In this document: positions 25,196 to 35,438 of the stretch, one piece after another | Layout: each line of letters starts with the position of its first letter | Numbering within the stretch: position 1 is the first letter of the stretch | Assembly (NCBI RefSeq): GCF_900113945.1 | Contig: NZ_FORG01000026.1 | Coordinates: 1 to 55,468 of the forward strand | From: Xenorhabdus mauleonii | Lineage (GTDB): Bacteria > Pseudomonadota > Gammaproteobacteria > Enterobacterales > Enterobacteriaceae | Direction of reading: 5' to 3' | DNA length: 55,468 bases | Notes under the pieces: model-generated | Database searches by the model: none | What the model was told of the DNA's origin: nothing | The model's input: only the letters and a program-made list of their open reading frames with translations | Position numbers and translations under genes: made by a program

Positions 25196-27625
25196 TTACT
25201 GGATTTGCCAAATACGTTGTTGATAATCCTGAATAGTACGGTCAGAGCTAAATTTACCCATGCGGGCAGTATTGAGCACAGCACTGCGTACCCAGCCTTG
25301 AGTGTCACGGTACAAGGTGTCAATTTTCTTGTGGGCATGGCAATAGGAGGCAAAATCCTCCAGCACTAAATATGGGTCTCCCGCTTCAGTTAGACTATGT
25401 AGCATGAGATCAAAAGCATGTTTGTCCCCACGGCTGAATACACCGTTGGCGAGGTCGTCCAAGATGCTTTTTAGATGGTGGTTCTGTTGAAGAATATCCT
25501 GTGGGTTATAGCCGCTGTTTAGCAATATTTTGGCTTCTTCGACGGTCTTGCCGAAAATAAAGATATTGTCATTGCCGACTTGTTCCGCTATCTCGACATT
25601 CGCCCCATCCAAGGTGCCAATAGTCAGCGCGCCGTTCAGCGCCAGCTTCATATTACCAGTACCAGATGCTTCTTTGCCTGCTGTGGAGATCTGTTCGGAT
25701 ACATCCGCAGCTGGGATCATAAGTTCAGCAACAGACACATTGTAATCGGGAATAAATGCGATTTTGATGCGATCACGGACAATAGGGTCATGGTTAATTT
25801 TTTCGGCGGCATGATTGATTGCTGCAATAATATTTTTTGCGAGATAGTAACCAGGAGCAGCCTTTGCGCCAAACAGGAAAACTCGGGGGTGCATATCCAG
25901 TTCAGGATTATCCTGAATTTGTCGGTAAAGTGACAAAATATGGAGCAGATTCAGATGCTGGCGTTTGTATTCATGTAATCGTTTTATCTGCACATCGAAA
26001 ATAGCATGAGGATCCAGTTTAAGCCCCATGACCTTATTGACATAGTTGGACAGGTGAATTTTATTCTCCTGTTTTATGGCTCGATAGTCTGTACGGAAGG
26101 CGTTGTCATCAGCATACGGTTCAAGCTGTCTGAGGGTACTGAGATCATTAATCCATTCGCAATTTAGTGTTTGGCTAATCAATGTAGAAAGTGCGGGATT
26201 GCATTGTTTCAACCAGCGACGGGGAGTGACGCCATTGGTGACATTGTGGAATTTAGTCGGCCACAATTGATGATATTCAGGGAACAAATCCGTCACAATC
26301 AGGGATGAATGGAGTGCTGCCACGCCATTGACCGCAAAGCAGGCGACAACGCAGAGGTTAGCCATTCTGACTTGGCTATCATGGATAACGGCCAGTTTTT
26401 CCCAGACTTGTTGGCTATTGGGCCAAGTCTGTTCCACGGTTTTTTTGAAGCGTTGATTGATTTCTTGGATGATGCGGTGATGGCGTGGCAGCAGTTCATG
26501 CATCAAGTGTTCATCCCAACGTTCCAAGCCTTCTGGCAGTAAAGTATGGTTGGTATAGGCAAACGTTTTGCCTGTAATTTCCCATGCAGCTTCCCAATCT
26601 AACTGATACTCATCAAGTAACAGGCGCATCATTTCCGGAATGGCGATAGTTGGGTGAGTATCGTTAAGTTGGATCACTTCGTATTGCGGCAATTCTTCTA
26701 TCTTACGCCCAGCGCGTTGATGGCGGCGCAGAATATCAGCCACAGCACAGGCGCATTGGAAATATTGTTGCATCAGACGCAGCCGCTTGCCGGTTTGATG
26801 GTTATCGTTTGGGTAGAGCACCTTGGTCAGGCTGGCGGCATCAAGACCTTGCTGTTCAGCAAGAAGGAATTCCCCATCATTGAAAAGGGATAAATCAAAA
26901 GGGTTATCATAGGTTGCTTGCCATAAGCGCAACGGCTGGGTAACACCATTGCCATAACCGATAACAGGTAAATCCCACGCTTCACCGATCAGGGTAAATG
27001 CAGGTTCCCAAACTTCATGGCCATCGGCAGTTGTTATGATTTCACCGCCAAAATTAACCTCGACTTTTAGTTGGGCGTTATGGCGAAACCACGGATAGGA
27101 ATCCCTTTCCCAGTTATCAGGCGCCTCTATTTGTTGCCCGTGTTCAAATGATTGGCGGAACAGGCCGTATTGATAATTCAGCCCATACCCTGTGGCGGGT
27201 TGATTGAGCGTTGCCATGGAATCGAGAAAACAGGCCGCCAACCGCCCCAGCCCGCCATTGCCTAAAGCAGGGTCGGTTTCCTCTTCCAGCAAATCGCTCA
27301 ATATGATGCCATCTTCTGCCAAGTATTCCTCTACATCACCATACCAGCCAAGGTTAAGCAAATTACTGGCCGTCAGGCGCCCAATCAAAAATTCCATTGA
27401 AACATAGTTTACATGGCGCTGTTCATCAGTGGGTGGGATAGCTTGGTTTTGCTGGACGGAAAGGGGAAGTAATTCAGAAACCGCGGAGCTAACGGCTTGC
27501 CACCACTGATGCGGAGTCATTTCCTGAGCAGATTCAAGACCGAAACGCTGCCATTGGCGTGTGAGGGCTGCCTGAAACGTCGCTTTATCTAATTTGGCAT
27601 TTTTATCTAATTCGAATCGTTGCAT
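25196..27625 (-). CDS. malP: Maltodextrin phosphorylase MalP
   Basis: MalP phosphorolyses maltodextrins to glucose-1-phosphate. The 809 residues span the GT35 fold, and the pyridoxal phosphate Schiff-base lysine is K660 in [17 protein letters not shown]. Other family stretches are [20 protein letters not shown] and [14 protein letters not shown]. It is slightly longer than the 797-residue E. coli enzyme, mainly at the N-terminus. It heads malPQ and diverges from malT across a 357-bp control region. Confidence 0.96.
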   Translation of the reverse strand: MQRFELDKNAKLDKATFQAALTRQWQRFGLESAQEMTPHQWWQAVSSAVSELLPLSVQQNQAIPPTDEQRHVNYVSMEFLIGRLTASNLLNLGWYGDVEEYLAEDGIILSDLLEEETDPALGNGGLGRLAACFLDSMATLNQPATGYGLNYQYGLFRQSFEHGQQIEAPDNWERDSYPWFRHNAQLKVEVNFGGEIITTADGHEVWEPAFTLIGEAWDLPVIGYGNGVTQPLRLWQATYDNPFDLSLFNDGEFLLAEQQGLDAASLTKVLYPNDNHQTGKRLRLMQQYFQCACAVADILRRHQRAGRKIEELPQYEVIQLNDTHPTIAIPEMMRLLLDEYQLDWEAAWEITGKTFAYTNHTLLPEGLERWDEHLMHELLPRHHRIIQEINQRFKKTVEQTWPNSQQVWEKLAVIHDSQVRMANLCVVACFAVNGVAALHSSLIVTDLFPEYHQLWPTKFHNVTNGVTPRRWLKQCNPALSTLISQTLNCEWINDLSTLRQLEPYADDNAFRTDYRAIKQENKIHLSNYVNKVMGLKLDPHAIFDVQIKRLHEYKRQHLNLLHILSLYRQIQDNPELDMHPRVFLFGAKAAPGYYLAKNIIAAINHAAEKINHDPIVRDRIKIAFIPDYNVSVAELMIPAADVSEQISTAGKEASGTGNMKLALNGALTIGTLDGANVEIAEQVGNDNIFIFGKTVEEAKILLNSGYNPQDILQQNHHLKSILDDLANGVFSRGDKHAFDLMLHSLTEAGDPYLVLEDFASYCHAHKKIDTLYRDTQGWVRSAVLNTARMGKFSSDRTIQDYQQRIWQIQ

Positions 27626-27709
27626 GGGATCGTTGTCCTGTCACTGAGTAAAGGTGATATAGAGGAAGTCGTTAGCGGCATATGCTGAAGGCTTGAGAGA
27701 GGGGAAACA

Positions 27710-27719
27710 TCATCCCATG
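27710..27719 (-). promoter_or_regulatory. MalT box for malPQ
   Basis: The minus strand reads TGGGATGATG, 8 of 10 to the consensus GGGGA(T/G)GAGG, oriented towards malP and 85-95 bp from its start. Confidence 0.6.
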
Positions 27720-27731
27720 AAAATATTCGCG

Positions 27732-27740
27732 GGGAGGAGT
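27732..27740 (+). promoter_or_regulatory. Second MalT-like box in malP-malT region
   Basis: The plus strand reads GGGGAGGAG, matching the first nine consensus positions, but it points away from malP. It could be an upstream inverted box. Confidence 0.45.
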
Positions 27741-27812
27741 TTAAGGGCGTAGCCATTTCTTTCGAATCTTTTCGCAATTTCATTGAGAAATGGAAAGGTT
27801 GCAATCAAAGAA

Positions 27813-27828
27813 TGTGACAAGGTGCAAT
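27813..27828 (+). promoter_or_regulatory. CRP site of malT
   Basis: TGTGACAAGGTGCAAT has one perfect half-site and closely parallels the known E. coli malT CRP site in sequence (TGTGA, then GTGCAA). CRP activation of malT is inferred from that match. Confidence 0.6.
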
Positions 27829-27982
27829 TTAACACAATGAAATCAATCAACTTGTTTGCAAAAGATTGGCATTTCTCTAAATTTGGTTGGGCGTTAAGGA
27901 AGCCAATGAAGCAAGTGGCTTTATCGCATAGGGAAAAATTCTGGTATCCGTTTCATTCATTGCTTAAGAGGGGAGAAAATTA

Positions 27983-30697
27983 ATGCTTATCCCATCGAAA
28001 CTCAGTCGCCCAGTTCGCTTGAACAATATGGTCATGCGAGAACGTTTGTTGGAAAAATTCAATGAAGCACAGGGCCATCGCTTGGTGTTGGTAACCAGCC
28101 CTGCGGGGTATGGCAAAACAACCCTGATGGCACAGTGGGCTGCAGGACAGGAGAATCTGGGATGGTATTCCCTTGATGACAGTGATAATCAACCGGAGCG
28201 TTTTGCCAGTTATTTGATTGCGGCTATTCAGCAAGCCACGCAAGGTCACTGCGTAAAAAGTGAAATTCTGGCCCAGAAGCATCAATATGCCAATTTATCG
28301 GCCTTGTTTGCTCAATTGTTTATTGAGCTAAGCGAATGGCAACAACCGATTTTTTTGGTGATTGATGATTACCATTTGATAGCCAATGAAGTTATCCATG
28401 AAGCGATGCGTTTCTTCCTCCGCCATCAACCAGAAAATCTGACTCTAATGATTTTGTCCCGCCATTTGCCATCGTTGGGGATTGCTAACTTGCGAGTGCG
28501 TGAACAGTTATTGGAAATTGATAGCCAGCAACTGGCCTTTGATTATCAGGAAACTCAGCAATTTTTTGCCAAGCGTTTGGCTAATCCGCTGGATGCCGAT
28601 AATTGCAAGCAATTGTGTAATGACGTTGCAGGATGGGCAACCGCATTGCAACTGATCGCCCTTTCTGCCCGCCAATCAGGAAATACAGCTGAAATGTCAG
28701 CCAAACGCCTTTCGGGAATCAATGCCAGTCATCTGGCCGATTATCTTGTGGATGAGGTGTTAAATCGTGTTGATCAGGCAACACGAGATTTTTTGCTGCA
28801 CAGTTCAATCTTGCGCTCCATGAATGATGGCTTGATTGTTTGTCTGACGGGAGAGGAAAACGGTCAGCAACGCCTTGAAGATATTGAGCGCCAGGGGTTA
28901 TTTATCCAACGTATGGATGATTTCGGCGAATGGTTCTGCTTTCATCCCTTGTTCGCTTCATTTTTACGGCAGCGTTGCCAATGGGAAATTGCCGCGAAAT
29001 TGCCGGAATTGCACAGAGCAGCCGTAAAAGGATGGTTGATGCAGGGGTATCCGGGAGAGGCCATTCACCATGCTCTTGCCGCGGGCGATACGGTATTGCT
29101 GCGTGACATTTTGTTGCAGCATGCCTGGGAATTATTTAATCACAGCAAACTGTCCCTTCTGGAAGAGTGCATGAATGCGCTGCCGTATGAACAGCTATTG
29201 GAAAGCCCCCGCCTCGTATTGTTACAGGCGTGGCTGGCACAAAGCCAGCATCGGCATTACGAAGTGAATGCATTGTTGAATCAGGCCGAGCAATCATTGA
29301 AGCAAAAGCAGATAGATATTGAACCTGAACTGCTGGCGGAGTTTGATGCCTTGCGCGCCCAAGTGGCTATTAACGATGGTCGGCCGGATGATGCCAATGC
29401 CTTGGCTGAAAAGGCGCTGGCAACGTTACTGCCCGATAATCAATATGGCCGCATTGTGGCGATGTCGGTGAAAGGGGAGGTATTGCATTGCAATGGGCAA
29501 CTGACCAGTGCATTGGCTTTGATGAAGCAGACGGAACAGCTGGCTCGGCTTTGTCATGTTTATCACTATGCTTTATGGGCATTGTTGCAACAAAGTGAGA
29601 TTTTACTGGCTCAGGGCTATTTGCAGGCAGCCTATGATATGCAAACCCATGCGTTTGATCTGATCCGTGAGCAGCATCTGGAACAATTACCGATGCATGA
29701 ATTTTTGCTGAGGATTCGCTCGCAGCTTTTGTGGTGTTGGGCGCGAATTGACGAATCAGAAGAGTCCGCACGTCGGGGGCTGGAAGTGCTGTCCAATTTC
29801 CAGCCTCAACAGCAATTGCAATGTTTGGCCCAGCTCGCGAAATGCTCTTTGGTACGGGGGGATATTGATAATGCCCGTCGTCATTTGTCCCGCTGCGAAA
29901 ATTTGTTGAATAATGGCCATTACCATCGTGACTGGCGAACAAACACGGATAAATTGCGTGTCATCATTTGGCAGGGGCTGGAGGATAGCCATTCTGCAAC
30001 GCAATGGTTATTGCAGGCTGAACGACCTGAAAGTTTCTGTAATCATTTTAACCAGAACCAATGGCGTAATATTGCCCGTGCACAAATATTGCTGGGCCAA
30101 TATGACGGAGCCGAATCCATCTTGAATAAGCTGAATGCCTACGCCAGAGAACTGTCACTTATCAGTGACTTGAACCGTAATCTCCTACTGTGCAACTTGC
30201 TTTACTGGCAGCAGGGAAACAAGGCCGAAGCACAGAGTATTTTGATGGAAGCCTTGAGTTTAGCGAATCGTACAGGGTTCATCAGTCATTTTGTTATGGA
30301 AGGGGAACTTATGGCGTTGCAGTTACGCCAGCTTATTCAACTCAATATCTTGCCTGAAATGGAACAACACCGTGCGCAGCGTATTCTGCGGGAAATAAAC
30401 CGCCAGCACCGGCATAAATTTGCGCATTTTGATGAGGCTTTTGTTGAGCAACTACTTAATCATCCTGATGTGCCGGAGCTTATTCGCAATAGTCCACTTA
30501 CCCAGCGAGAATGGCAAGTTTTAGGATTGATCTATTCAGGTTACAGCAATGATCAAATTGCGGCTGAATTAGATGTGGCTGCGACGACTATCAAAACGCA
30601 TATACGAAATCTATATCAAAAAATGGGTATTACTCATCGACAAGAAGCTATTCATCAAGCTCAAACTTTAATGAAAATGATGGGGCTGGGAATTTAA
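27983..30697 (+). CDS. malT: Maltose regulon transcriptional activator MalT
   Basis: MalT is the ATP- and maltotriose-dependent activator of the mal genes. The 904 residues show an N-terminal STAND-type ATPase (P-loop GYGKTT at 42-47), a central region with helical repeats that senses maltotriose, and a C-terminal LuxR-type helix-turn-helix (about 835-895, [20 protein letters not shown]). The N-terminus [13 protein letters not shown] matches E. coli. GAGGGGAGAAAATTA before ATG 27983 is a strong ribosome binding site. Confidence 0.97.
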   Translation: MLIPSKLSRPVRLNNMVMRERLLEKFNEAQGHRLVLVTSPAGYGKTTLMAQWAAGQENLGWYSLDDSDNQPERFASYLIAAIQQATQGHCVKSEILAQKHQYANLSALFAQLFIELSEWQQPIFLVIDDYHLIANEVIHEAMRFFLRHQPENLTLMILSRHLPSLGIANLRVREQLLEIDSQQLAFDYQETQQFFAKRLANPLDADNCKQLCNDVAGWATALQLIALSARQSGNTAEMSAKRLSGINASHLADYLVDEVLNRVDQATRDFLLHSSILRSMNDGLIVCLTGEENGQQRLEDIERQGLFIQRMDDFGEWFCFHPLFASFLRQRCQWEIAAKLPELHRAAVKGWLMQGYPGEAIHHALAAGDTVLLRDILLQHAWELFNHSKLSLLEECMNALPYEQLLESPRLVLLQAWLAQSQHRHYEVNALLNQAEQSLKQKQIDIEPELLAEFDALRAQVAINDGRPDDANALAEKALATLLPDNQYGRIVAMSVKGEVLHCNGQLTSALALMKQTEQLARLCHVYHYALWALLQQSEILLAQGYLQAAYDMQTHAFDLIREQHLEQLPMHEFLLRIRSQLLWCWARIDESEESARRGLEVLSNFQPQQQLQCLAQLAKCSLVRGDIDNARRHLSRCENLLNNGHYHRDWRTNTDKLRVIIWQGLEDSHSATQWLLQAERPESFCNHFNQNQWRNIARAQILLGQYDGAESILNKLNAYARELSLISDLNRNLLLCNLLYWQQGNKAEAQSILMEALSLANRTGFISHFVMEGELMALQLRQLIQLNILPEMEQHRAQRILREINRQHRHKFAHFDEAFVEQLLNHPDVPELIRNSPLTQREWQVLGLIYSGYSNDQIAAELDVAATTIKTHIRNLYQKMGITHRQEAIHQAQTLMKMMGLGI

Positions 30698-30992
30698 TTA
30701 TTGTTTCTAATGCTGTTTTTTTATAGTTAATTAACACTATTTAATTAAGTTTTACCTACTATTATCTAATGGTGTTGAATATTTATTAATTCTTGGTGTT
30801 TGTTTTTTTATTATTCTAAAAATAGATTGATTAGCTAGTGTGTAATATTAAAAATATAAATTAACTTTTAAAAAGCACTTAATTTTTTTTGTGGCCTTTT
30901 TATATTCGAAATAAAATTTAAATGGGATTAATCTATCTCATCGCAACAAGTGCATTTGTAATCATTTATATGACTAATAGTGGTGAGTAACT
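30698..30992 (+). promoter_or_regulatory. Very AT-rich leader of the accessory cluster
   Basis: These 295 bp are almost entirely A and T with many short runs, and no gene is visible. Such DNA is typical of horizontally acquired, H-NS-bound promoters, which is an inference. A good ribosome binding site (GGTGAG) sits just before the next ATG at 30993. Confidence 0.5.
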
Positions 30993-32255
30993 ATGGATAA
31001 TAAGAATCATCTAGAAACAATGCTTTCTCGTTTTACCGGGAATGGCCCTTATTTAATTATTGATGGAGAAGAATATATTGATGCGGCATCAGGGACGTTT
31101 AATTTGCCGTTTGGTTATACGAATCATAGAATATCAGAAAAGCTTAAACAGCAAATTGATAGATGTACGCATTTAAGCTCGGCTTACACATATGAAATGT
31201 CACAATTTATTTTAACCAAATTACAGCGACATACCCCGGAAGGAATAAATAGAATTTGGTTGAGAGATGTCTCCGGCTCTGGCGCGGTAGAATGCGCTAT
31301 CAGAATATCGCAAAAGGCAACAGGGCGCTCAGGTGTTATTTCATTCTTTCTTGCTCACCACGGTCAATCTCTTGCGACAGCACAGATTTCGGGTAATGCA
31401 TTTAGAATTAAAAACTTCCATATCAATATTGATGGATCAATAAAGATCCCTGCACCAGAAAGTGTATTTTCAGAATCTTCTTTAGGTGAAGATAACTATG
31501 TTAATTCAGAACAATTTGTTGATTTAGAACAATTCATTCAATTAGGCTCTAGCGATAATATTGCATGTTTGATTATTGAACCTATTCAAGGGAATGGCGG
31601 AAATATTGTTTTCCCTGTGGAGTTTTACCGGAAGGTCAGGGAGATTTGCAGTAAATATGGCATTATCGTTATTGCCGATGAAGTACAGACCGGCTTTGGC
31701 CGTACCGGAACTTTTTTTGCATCAACGGGTTATGCCAAGGAATTAGAGCCAGATATCATCGTATTCGCCAAAGGTGCCGGCGGAATAGGTATTCCGACGG
31801 GAGGAGTGCTGATGCGCCAGTCACTGGATGTACTGGAGTCATTTGAACATTCCAGCACTTCCGGGGCGAACCCCCTTTCTTTAATCGCTCTCAATGAATC
31901 CATCGACATTATTGAAGATGAACATATTTTAGAAAATGTTCAGAAAAATGAGGCCTGCTTACGCGATGGGTTGTTGAAGCTACAGAGCAAATATCCAGAG
32001 ATCACCGGGGTCAGGGGTGTGGGCTACATGTATGGCTTTGATACGCCAAGCCCGGAATTTGCTGCACAGGTAATTGCAACCGCCAATCGCCACCATCTGA
32101 TTGTACGTGGTTCCCGTTATGGTAAAGGGAGAGCAATCAAAGTGCGCCCGCCACTGATTTGCACGCAGGAACACCTCAATGAAATCCTGCATAAGCTGGA
32201 TCTGACTTTCTCTGAATTATCAACCACCTCTCGAACAATTGGGGAGACTGCATAA
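30993..32255 (+). CDS. Class III PLP-dependent aminotransferase
   Basis: The 420 residues belong to the 4-aminobutyrate/ornithine aminotransferase fold family. SGSGAVECAIRISQKATGR matches the cofactor phosphate region, ADEVQTGFGRTG contains D229 that contacts the pyridoxal ring, and K260 in VFAKGAGG is the Schiff-base lysine. The amino acceptor cannot be read from the sequence. Its stop overlaps the next start (TAATG), so it is coupled to the dehydrogenase and probably the HAD phosphatase. The trio resembles the GabT1/GutB1/phosphatase set of Bacillus azasugar synthesis. Ordinary polyamine or GABA metabolism is the alternative. Confidence 0.85.
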   Translation: MDNKNHLETMLSRFTGNGPYLIIDGEEYIDAASGTFNLPFGYTNHRISEKLKQQIDRCTHLSSAYTYEMSQFILTKLQRHTPEGINRIWLRDVSGSGAVECAIRISQKATGRSGVISFFLAHHGQSLATAQISGNAFRIKNFHINIDGSIKIPAPESVFSESSLGEDNYVNSEQFVDLEQFIQLGSSDNIACLIIEPIQGNGGNIVFPVEFYRKVREICSKYGIIVIADEVQTGFGRTGTFFASTGYAKELEPDIIVFAKGAGGIGIPTGGVLMRQSLDVLESFEHSSTSGANPLSLIALNESIDIIEDEHILENVQKNEACLRDGLLKLQSKYPEITGVRGVGYMYGFDTPSPEFAAQVIATANRHHLIVRGSRYGKGRAIKVRPPLICTQEHLNEILHKLDLTFSELSTTSRTIGETA

Positions 32256-33316
32256 TGTTAGTACTTAAATACCACCAAGCATGGGACGTCCGGACTCAAC
32301 AAGTTGAGGCATTGTCTTGCATCGAACCTGATGATGTTGTTGTTGATATTGCGGTATGCGGTATTTGCGGTACAGATGTTGGGATCATCACAGGTTCTTA
32401 TCCGGTGGCTGTGCCGGGAACGACACTAGGTCATGAAACCGCAGGAATAGTTGCTCAAATTGGTAGTAGTGTGACTCAGTTTCAAGTTGGGGATCGTGTT
32501 GTCATCAATCCGACTTATTCTTGCGGGCATTGTCGGATGTGTGAAACCGGAAATCCTAACCATTGTGAAGATAAATTCGGCACGGAAGCGGGAGTTTCCT
32601 ATGATGGCGCGTTTGCAGGCCAATATTTGGCAAAAGAGAATTTACTGATCAAGCTAGATGCACATGTCAGCATGGAAGAGGCTTCGTTAACGGAACCACT
32701 GAGCTGCACATTGACAGGTGTAGATAAACTGGGAATTACCCATACCAATATCCGTGCGGTAGTCGCTGGGGCCGGCCCAATGGGCATGCTATATATTTGG
32801 GCGCTGTATGAGCGTGGTGTCAAGGCATTCATGGTTGAGAAAAATGAAAGTCGCATTCAGTTCGCCAAAAATAATTTACCGCCGGAGTGCCGCCTGTATT
32901 CAGATTTTGATGAAGCATTGATACAGGAATATGGCGATAAATCTACGTTGATCGATTTGTGCGTGGATACTACCGGGCAATTGACTGAATATATTTTTGA
33001 CCATCTGGCTCCCGGTGGGAAATTGCTGAATGTGGCGCTGAAAGACAAACATGCCACTTTAGACATCATGAAAATTGCGGATAAAAGCCTTTCTGTCATT
33101 GGTTCCATTGATTCATTGAACAACAGCTTTGATCGCGCCTATGCCATGATCCGTGATGGCGTCATTCCTGTCAGCCGTTTGGTTAGTCATGTCTTTGATT
33201 TTGAAGATTACGAGCAGGCTTTCCTTACCGTTGGTTGTGATCTTGCGGCCAAAAAACAAGTGCCTCTCAGTACGCCAAATTGCAAGGTGCTGATACGTAT
33301 GTCCCATCTCAAATGA
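32255..33316 (+). CDS. Zinc-dependent alcohol/polyol dehydrogenase (MDR family)
   Basis: The 353-residue product is a medium-chain dehydrogenase. The catalytic zinc site is visible as C35 in CGICGTD and H60-E61 in LGHE. Structural zinc cysteines C90, C93, C96 and C104 are all present, and GAGPMGM near residue 171 starts the NAD(P)-binding fold. It resembles sorbitol or threonine dehydrogenases. GGGGAG precedes the start, which overlaps the aminotransferase stop by one base. In a Bacillus-like azasugar route the related GutB1 oxidises an aminopolyol; this role here is inferred. The C-terminus SHLK lies 26 bases before the HAD gene. Confidence 0.87.
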   Translation: MLVLKYHQAWDVRTQQVEALSCIEPDDVVVDIAVCGICGTDVGIITGSYPVAVPGTTLGHETAGIVAQIGSSVTQFQVGDRVVINPTYSCGHCRMCETGNPNHCEDKFGTEAGVSYDGAFAGQYLAKENLLIKLDAHVSMEEASLTEPLSCTLTGVDKLGITHTNIRAVVAGAGPMGMLYIWALYERGVKAFMVEKNESRIQFAKNNLPPECRLYSDFDEALIQEYGDKSTLIDLCVDTTGQLTEYIFDHLAPGGKLLNVALKDKHATLDIMKIADKSLSVIGSIDSLNNSFDRAYAMIRDGVIPVSRLVSHVFDFEDYEQAFLTVGCDLAAKKQVPLSTPNCKVLIRMSHLK

Positions 33317-33342
33317 TGAGCTGTTTTGTAAGGTTGTTTTCG

Positions 33343-33414
33343 ATGAATAGTGTGAATGCGATGAATAGTTTGAATGTAATGAATGGCTTGAATGTGATGA
33401 ATGGAATGAACGTC
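33343..33414 (+). repeat. Four 18-bp tandem repeats at the HAD gene start
   Basis: Units at 33343, 33361, 33379 and 33397 follow ATGAATRGNNTGAATGNN, with a few changes in the last. All are in frame, and each begins with ATG. Confidence 0.92.
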
Positions 33415-34059
33415 ATTTTTGATATTGATGGCGTCATTGTCGATAGTGAACAGCTACACTTTGATGTGTTGATTGATGTGGTTTCTGATGTATTGGGTGA
33501 GCAGGCACCAAGTCAATTGGGGAGTATCCAGCCGGAGGAATTAATTGGATTAAGCCTGACAGAAACGTTAGATGAAATTGGCTGCCCATCATCAATGCAG
33601 CCAGAGGTTACCTCAAGGATTATTTCGCACTATCAAGAAAAGTTGTCTGCACATTATCTTCGTCCCGGGATAGCTAATTTAATTGCTGCCTTGCAAGAGA
33701 ACGGCGTTAATTTTGGTTTCGTTTCTACTGCTCCACGGGATGTATGTCTGGCTAACCTGAGCTTGTTGGCGCTACATGAGCCACCAGCCTTGATTTCTGG
33801 CGATGATGTGGAAAAAACCAAGCCGTTTCCGGATCCCTATCTGGCAATGCTGAAACTAAAAGCGATGGATATTCGGCAGACATTAGTGATTGAAGATACA
33901 GATTTGGGAATTGCTGCGGCAAAACAAGCAGGCATTCCGTGGATATATGCCTGGCCCCATGCTCTATCAGTGGGAGAACAATATGAGCAGGCCTCTAGCA
34001 TTATTGTGACGTTAGCCGATATTCCTCAGTTTGCTGAAATCAAGGACAGGTTAATGTGA
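33343..34059 (+). CDS. HAD-superfamily phosphatase with repeat-extended N-terminus
   Basis: The 238-residue product is a beta-phosphoglucomutase-like HAD hydrolase. Motif I is FDIDGVIVDSE, with nucleophile D27 and acid D29. Motif II lies in FGFVSTAP, motif III lysine in EKTKPFPDPY, and motif IV in VIEDTDLGI. Residues 1-24 are four tandem copies of a six-residue unit (MNSVNA, MNSLNV, MNGLNV, MNGMNV), each with its own ATG. I chose 33343 because AAGG lies upstream, but 33361, 33379 and 33397 are also possible. It likely dephosphorylates a sugar or amino-sugar phosphate made by its neighbours. Confidence 0.82.
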   Translation: MNSVNAMNSLNVMNGLNVMNGMNVIFDIDGVIVDSEQLHFDVLIDVVSDVLGEQAPSQLGSIQPEELIGLSLTETLDEIGCPSSMQPEVTSRIISHYQEKLSAHYLRPGIANLIAALQENGVNFGFVSTAPRDVCLANLSLLALHEPPALISGDDVEKTKPFPDPYLAMLKLKAMDIRQTLVIEDTDLGIAAAKQAGIPWIYAWPHALSVGEQYEQASSIIVTLADIPQFAEIKDRLM

Positions 34060-34147
34060 TACTTTTGTGAGCATTTCTTGCAAGCATTTTTTTCTAGTGT
34101 TTTTAAATATTTTTAGTGTTTTTTAAACAATAGTGGATGTCCATTTA

Positions 34148-34177
34148 ATGCCCTTCGCCAAAGTAGGTGGAGGGCAT
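34148..34177 (+). terminator. Terminator-like hairpin after the HAD gene
   Basis: A 12-bp RNA stem with two G-U pairs (ATGCCCTTCGCC / GGTGGAGGGCAT) and a 6-nt loop is followed by CTTTAG. It lies 88 bases after the HAD stop and may end the three-enzyme transcript before the MFS gene. Confidence 0.65.
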
Positions 34178-34272
34178 CTTTAGTGGATATGATTTCAAGT
34201 GTAATTAACTTAGCGAATAGCGAATATCGCTTGGGTGGATGAAGTTTGGCAGTCAGAGTTTGGAGGTATAAA

Positions 34273-35424
34273 TTGACTGAGGAATATACCGTTTCATCGA
34301 TAAAACAGCCTATGACGGCAACGCGGATCGCATTTTTTATTGCGGGATTCAGTATTGCAAGTTGGGCTCCGCTGATCCCGTTGGTAAAAGATCGTCTGGG
34401 CATGAGTGATGGTTCAATGGGCGTGTTGATATTAGTATTTGGTATCGGCTCTTTCATTATGATGCCCATTGCTGGCATGTTGGCGACCCGTTATGGTTGC
34501 CGAAAAATTTTTACTTTCTTTGCGTTGCTGGCAATTTTGATCTTACCGCTGCTGAGTGTTCTCTCAACGCCAGTGGCACTGGCCTGCGCTTTGTTTGTGT
34601 TCGGTGCGGGTATCGGGGCGTCAGATGTCGTTATCAATATCCATGCAGTAAACATTGAGAAAAAAGCACACCAGCCAATCATGTCGGGTTTCCATGCATT
34701 GTTCAGCTTGGGGGGCATCGCAGGTGCGGGGTCTGTCAGCCTCATGTTGTTTATGGAAGTTCCACCTCTTCATGTCACTATCGTGGTAGCGCTACTTGTC
34801 ATTTTGTTGCTGTTGCCGGCGTGGAATGGGTTGCTGGATAACACTGAAACAGAAGAAACGCCATTTTTCGTCTTGCCGCATGGCATTGTTATCCTGATTG
34901 GCACTCTCTGCTTTATTGTTTATTTAATGGAAGGTTCCATGTTGGATTGGAGTGGGATCTTGCTAAGTAGTGTGCATAATATGGACAGTCATCAGGCTGG
35001 CTTTGGCTATACTTTGTTTGCCATTACCATGACATGCGGGCGCTTTCTGGGTGACAGGATCATTGCTGCATTCGGTTATCGGCGTGTGTTTTTGGGAAGT
35101 GCGATATTGGCAACATCGGGGTTTTTCCTGATTTATCTGGCAACGGGTATGGTTCAGCTAGGCATTTCTTTTCTGATGATAGGTGCTGGGCTATCTAATT
35201 TGGCCCCGATGTTTTTCACTGCTTCAGGCCAACAAAAAGTGATGCCTGATGCGTTGGCGGTTTCGGCCATCTCGACAATGGGGTATTCAGGCATTCTGCT
35301 TGGGCCAGCAATTATCGGTGGTTTGGCTCATCAAGTCACACTGCATGGTGCGTTTGCTTGTATTGCTGTGCTTTCTCTTTCATTGTTAGCGGGATATGGC
35401 TTGATTAACCCTACCAAGAAATAA
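34273..35424 (+). CDS. MFS transporter, YbjJ-like
   Basis: The 383-residue product has about 12 hydrophobic segments and the MFS loop ATRYGCRKIF between helices 2 and 3. The best start is TTG 34273, because GGAGG lies 6 bases upstream; an earlier in-frame TTG at 34246 lacks one. It resembles the YbjJ group of bacterial exporters with unknown substrates. Its place behind the aminotransferase, dehydrogenase and phosphatase makes export of their product, or self-resistance, a reasonable guess. The DUF1349 gene follows 14 bases later. Confidence 0.78.
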   Translation: MTEEYTVSSIKQPMTATRIAFFIAGFSIASWAPLIPLVKDRLGMSDGSMGVLILVFGIGSFIMMPIAGMLATRYGCRKIFTFFALLAILILPLLSVLSTPVALACALFVFGAGIGASDVVINIHAVNIEKKAHQPIMSGFHALFSLGGIAGAGSVSLMLFMEVPPLHVTIVVALLVILLLLPAWNGLLDNTETEETPFFVLPHGIVILIGTLCFIVYLMEGSMLDWSGILLSSVHNMDSHQAGFGYTLFAITMTCGRFLGDRIIAAFGYRRVFLGSAILATSGFFLIYLATGMVQLGISFLMIGAGLSNLAPMFFTASGQQKVMPDALAVSAISTMGYSGILLGPAIIGGLAHQVTLHGAFACIAVLSLSLLAGYGLINPTKK

Positions 35425-35438
35425 CGGGATAAAGATTG

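Larger units (their letters stand above)
27626..27982. promoter_or_regulatory. Divergent malP/malT control region
   Basis: No gene lies in this 357-bp gap. It contains MalT-type boxes on both strands (27710-27719 and 27732-27740) near malP and a CRP-like site near malT. The layout agrees with E. coli, where malT is controlled by CRP and malPQ by MalT. Confidence 0.7.

Noticed and set aside
25171..25353. Upstream extension of malQ
   Set aside because: The extra 61 residues lie across the malP end and do not resemble any MalQ N-terminus; ATG 25170 has AAGGA upstream.
30993..33316. Naming the aminotransferase and dehydrogenase as GabT and Tdh or GutB
   Set aside because: The catalytic residues show families only; substrate cannot be read, so no gene symbols are given.
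34239..34272. Earlier starts for the MFS gene
   Set aside because: ATG 34239 is out of frame and TTG 34246 lacks a ribosome binding site, while TTG 34273 has GGAGG 6 bases upstream.
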